DNA of 64,000 nt, from the NCBI GenBank assembly GCA_951640195.1, contig OX621167.1, positions 992,001 through 1,056,000 of the forward strand, read 5' to 3'. Source of the stretch: Porpolomopsis calyptriformis. Lineage: Eukaryota; Basidiomycota; Agaricomycetes; Agaricales; Hygrophoraceae. Under the pieces are notes generated by a model that was given only the letters and a program-made list of their open reading frames with translations, was not told the origin of the DNA and searched no databases. A program made the translations under genes and the position numbers. Below are positions 63,221 through 64,000 of the stretch, piece by piece; position 1 is the stretch's first letter; each line of letters opens with the position of its first letter.

Positions 63221-64000
63221 ATGTCGTTTGAAGTGAAAGAAATCAGGAGCGAGCCTTTTGAAGGACAGAAACCAGGAACGTCTGGTCTCAGGAAAAGGTT
63301 GAGGACAGAACACTCTCATCTTCGCTCGTTTCTCATCCTCATTCACAGAGTGAAAGTATTTCAGCAAGAGGCAAGTCAGTCTGATAAATTCGCGGACGTT
63401 AATCACCCTCAGTTTAGCGCTACACCGAAAATTTCATCCAAGCCATCTTCGACTCGGTCCAACCGAAGGGATCGACGTACGTCCTTGGAGGCGATGGCCG
63501 TTACTTCTCCCCGGAAACCATCCAAACCGTGCTCAAGATCGGTTCCGCTAATGGCGTGGCCAAATTCATCATCGGGCAGGACGGCATCCTGTCCACCCCC
63601 GCAGCATCCCACACCATCAGGAAGTACCAGGCCGACGGTGGGATCTTGCTCACCGCCAGCCACAACCCGGGAGGACCCGACCATGATTTTGGCATAAAAT
63701 ACAACGTCGGGAACGGTGGACCGGCTCCGGAGAGTGTGACCGACAAAATATACGAGAGGACGAAGAAGATCGGAAGCTACAAGATCATCGAGGCTCCTCC
63801 GGTAAGCGCTCGATCTCTTCGAATCAGACTGTTTTGTGATGATGATGATCAGATCGACCTGTCGCAAACGGGCGAATTCGCGTACGGTCCGACCCAAGTG
63901 TGCATCATCAACTCAGTGGCCGACTACGTGGCCCTGCTCGAATCCATCTTCGACTTTCCGCTCATCAAGTCCTTCCTGTCCGCGTACCGGTCCAAGTTCC
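63221..64000 (+). CDS. pgm2: phosphoglucomutase (3' end beyond the window)
   Basis: Interconverts glucose 1- and 6-phosphate in the cytosol. Exon 1 (63221-63297) gives MSFEVKEIRSEPFEGQKPGT, SGLRKR; exon 2 (63349-63370) VKVFQQE; exon 3 from 63418 RYTENFIQAIFDSVQPKGST, LGGDGRYFSPETIQTVLKI, the catalytic serine motif LLTASHNPGG and DFGIKYNVGNGGPAPESV. Exon 4 starts near 63854 with IDLSQTGEFAYGPTQ and runs off the window at ADYVALLESIFDF and beyond. Intron 2 (63371-63417) has a GC donor (GCAAGT); no GT donor keeps the conserved QQE-YTENF junction. About 40 percent of the protein is present. Confidence 0.95.

Overview
This is a gene-dense nuclear segment of a filamentous basidiomycete, most likely a mushroom-forming Agaricomycete. 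The signs are many short introns of about 47-65 nt (mostly GT-AG, several GC-AG), genes on both strands with tiny gaps, fungal-only families (Zn2Cys6 regulator, Slt2-type MAP kinase, Zds protein, Gin4-type kinase, Zap1-like regulator, DNMT5), and a trypsin-fold protein plus F-box proteins of the kind common in mushrooms. There is no operon, secondary-metabolite cluster, complete transposon, tRNA or rRNA that I can support. I read about 27 protein genes; intron boundaries come from reading splice sites and family conservation, not from transcripts.

Layout. 1-9.6 kb: 3' part of a LIM-RhoGAP gene, then rps15 and the P2 stalk gene diverging from one short promoter, a Zn2Cys6 transcription factor, and V-ATPase subunit G. 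9.7-19.2 kb: symplekin (mRNA 3'-end processing), followed by a trypsin-fold protease-like gene on the minus strand and then a second, broken copy of the symplekin 3' half. This duplication is the main structural anomaly of the window. 20-29.2 kb: a cell-wall-integrity MAP kinase, the Fe-S scaffold NBP35, a Zap1-like zinc-finger regulator and a forkhead factor. 29.5-43.3 kb: DNA ligase IV, a Gin4/Hsl1-type kinase, TMA16 and MZT1 (start codons 27 bp apart), a Zds-domain protein and RFC3. 43.3-50.7 kb: ubiquitin-eS31 fusion, a CTD-interacting (CID) SR-like protein, PET117, an F-box protein and a poorly coding 1.9-kb stretch. 50.8-57.9 kb: a very large DNMT5-type protein (cytosine methyltransferase + RING + SNF2) with a PCNA-binding-like motif at its N-terminus. 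58-64 kb: CRIPT, another F-box protein, a family-16 methyltransferase, PEX7 and the 5' part of phosphoglucomutase.

Most neighbours are unrelated housekeeping genes, so shared context says little about function except at divergent pairs with very short shared promoters. The most interesting points are: (1) the 2.4-2.8 kb symplekin 3'-end duplication that brackets the protease gene, with hairpins and scrambled fragments at its edges; (2) three mutually similar introns in the 5' end of that protease gene, two with GC donors, resembling introner-like elements; (3) the DNMT5 protein with an N-terminal PIP-box and no visible chromodomain; (4) micro-exons of 10 and 16 nt in rps15 and in the zinc cluster of the Zn2Cys6 factor.
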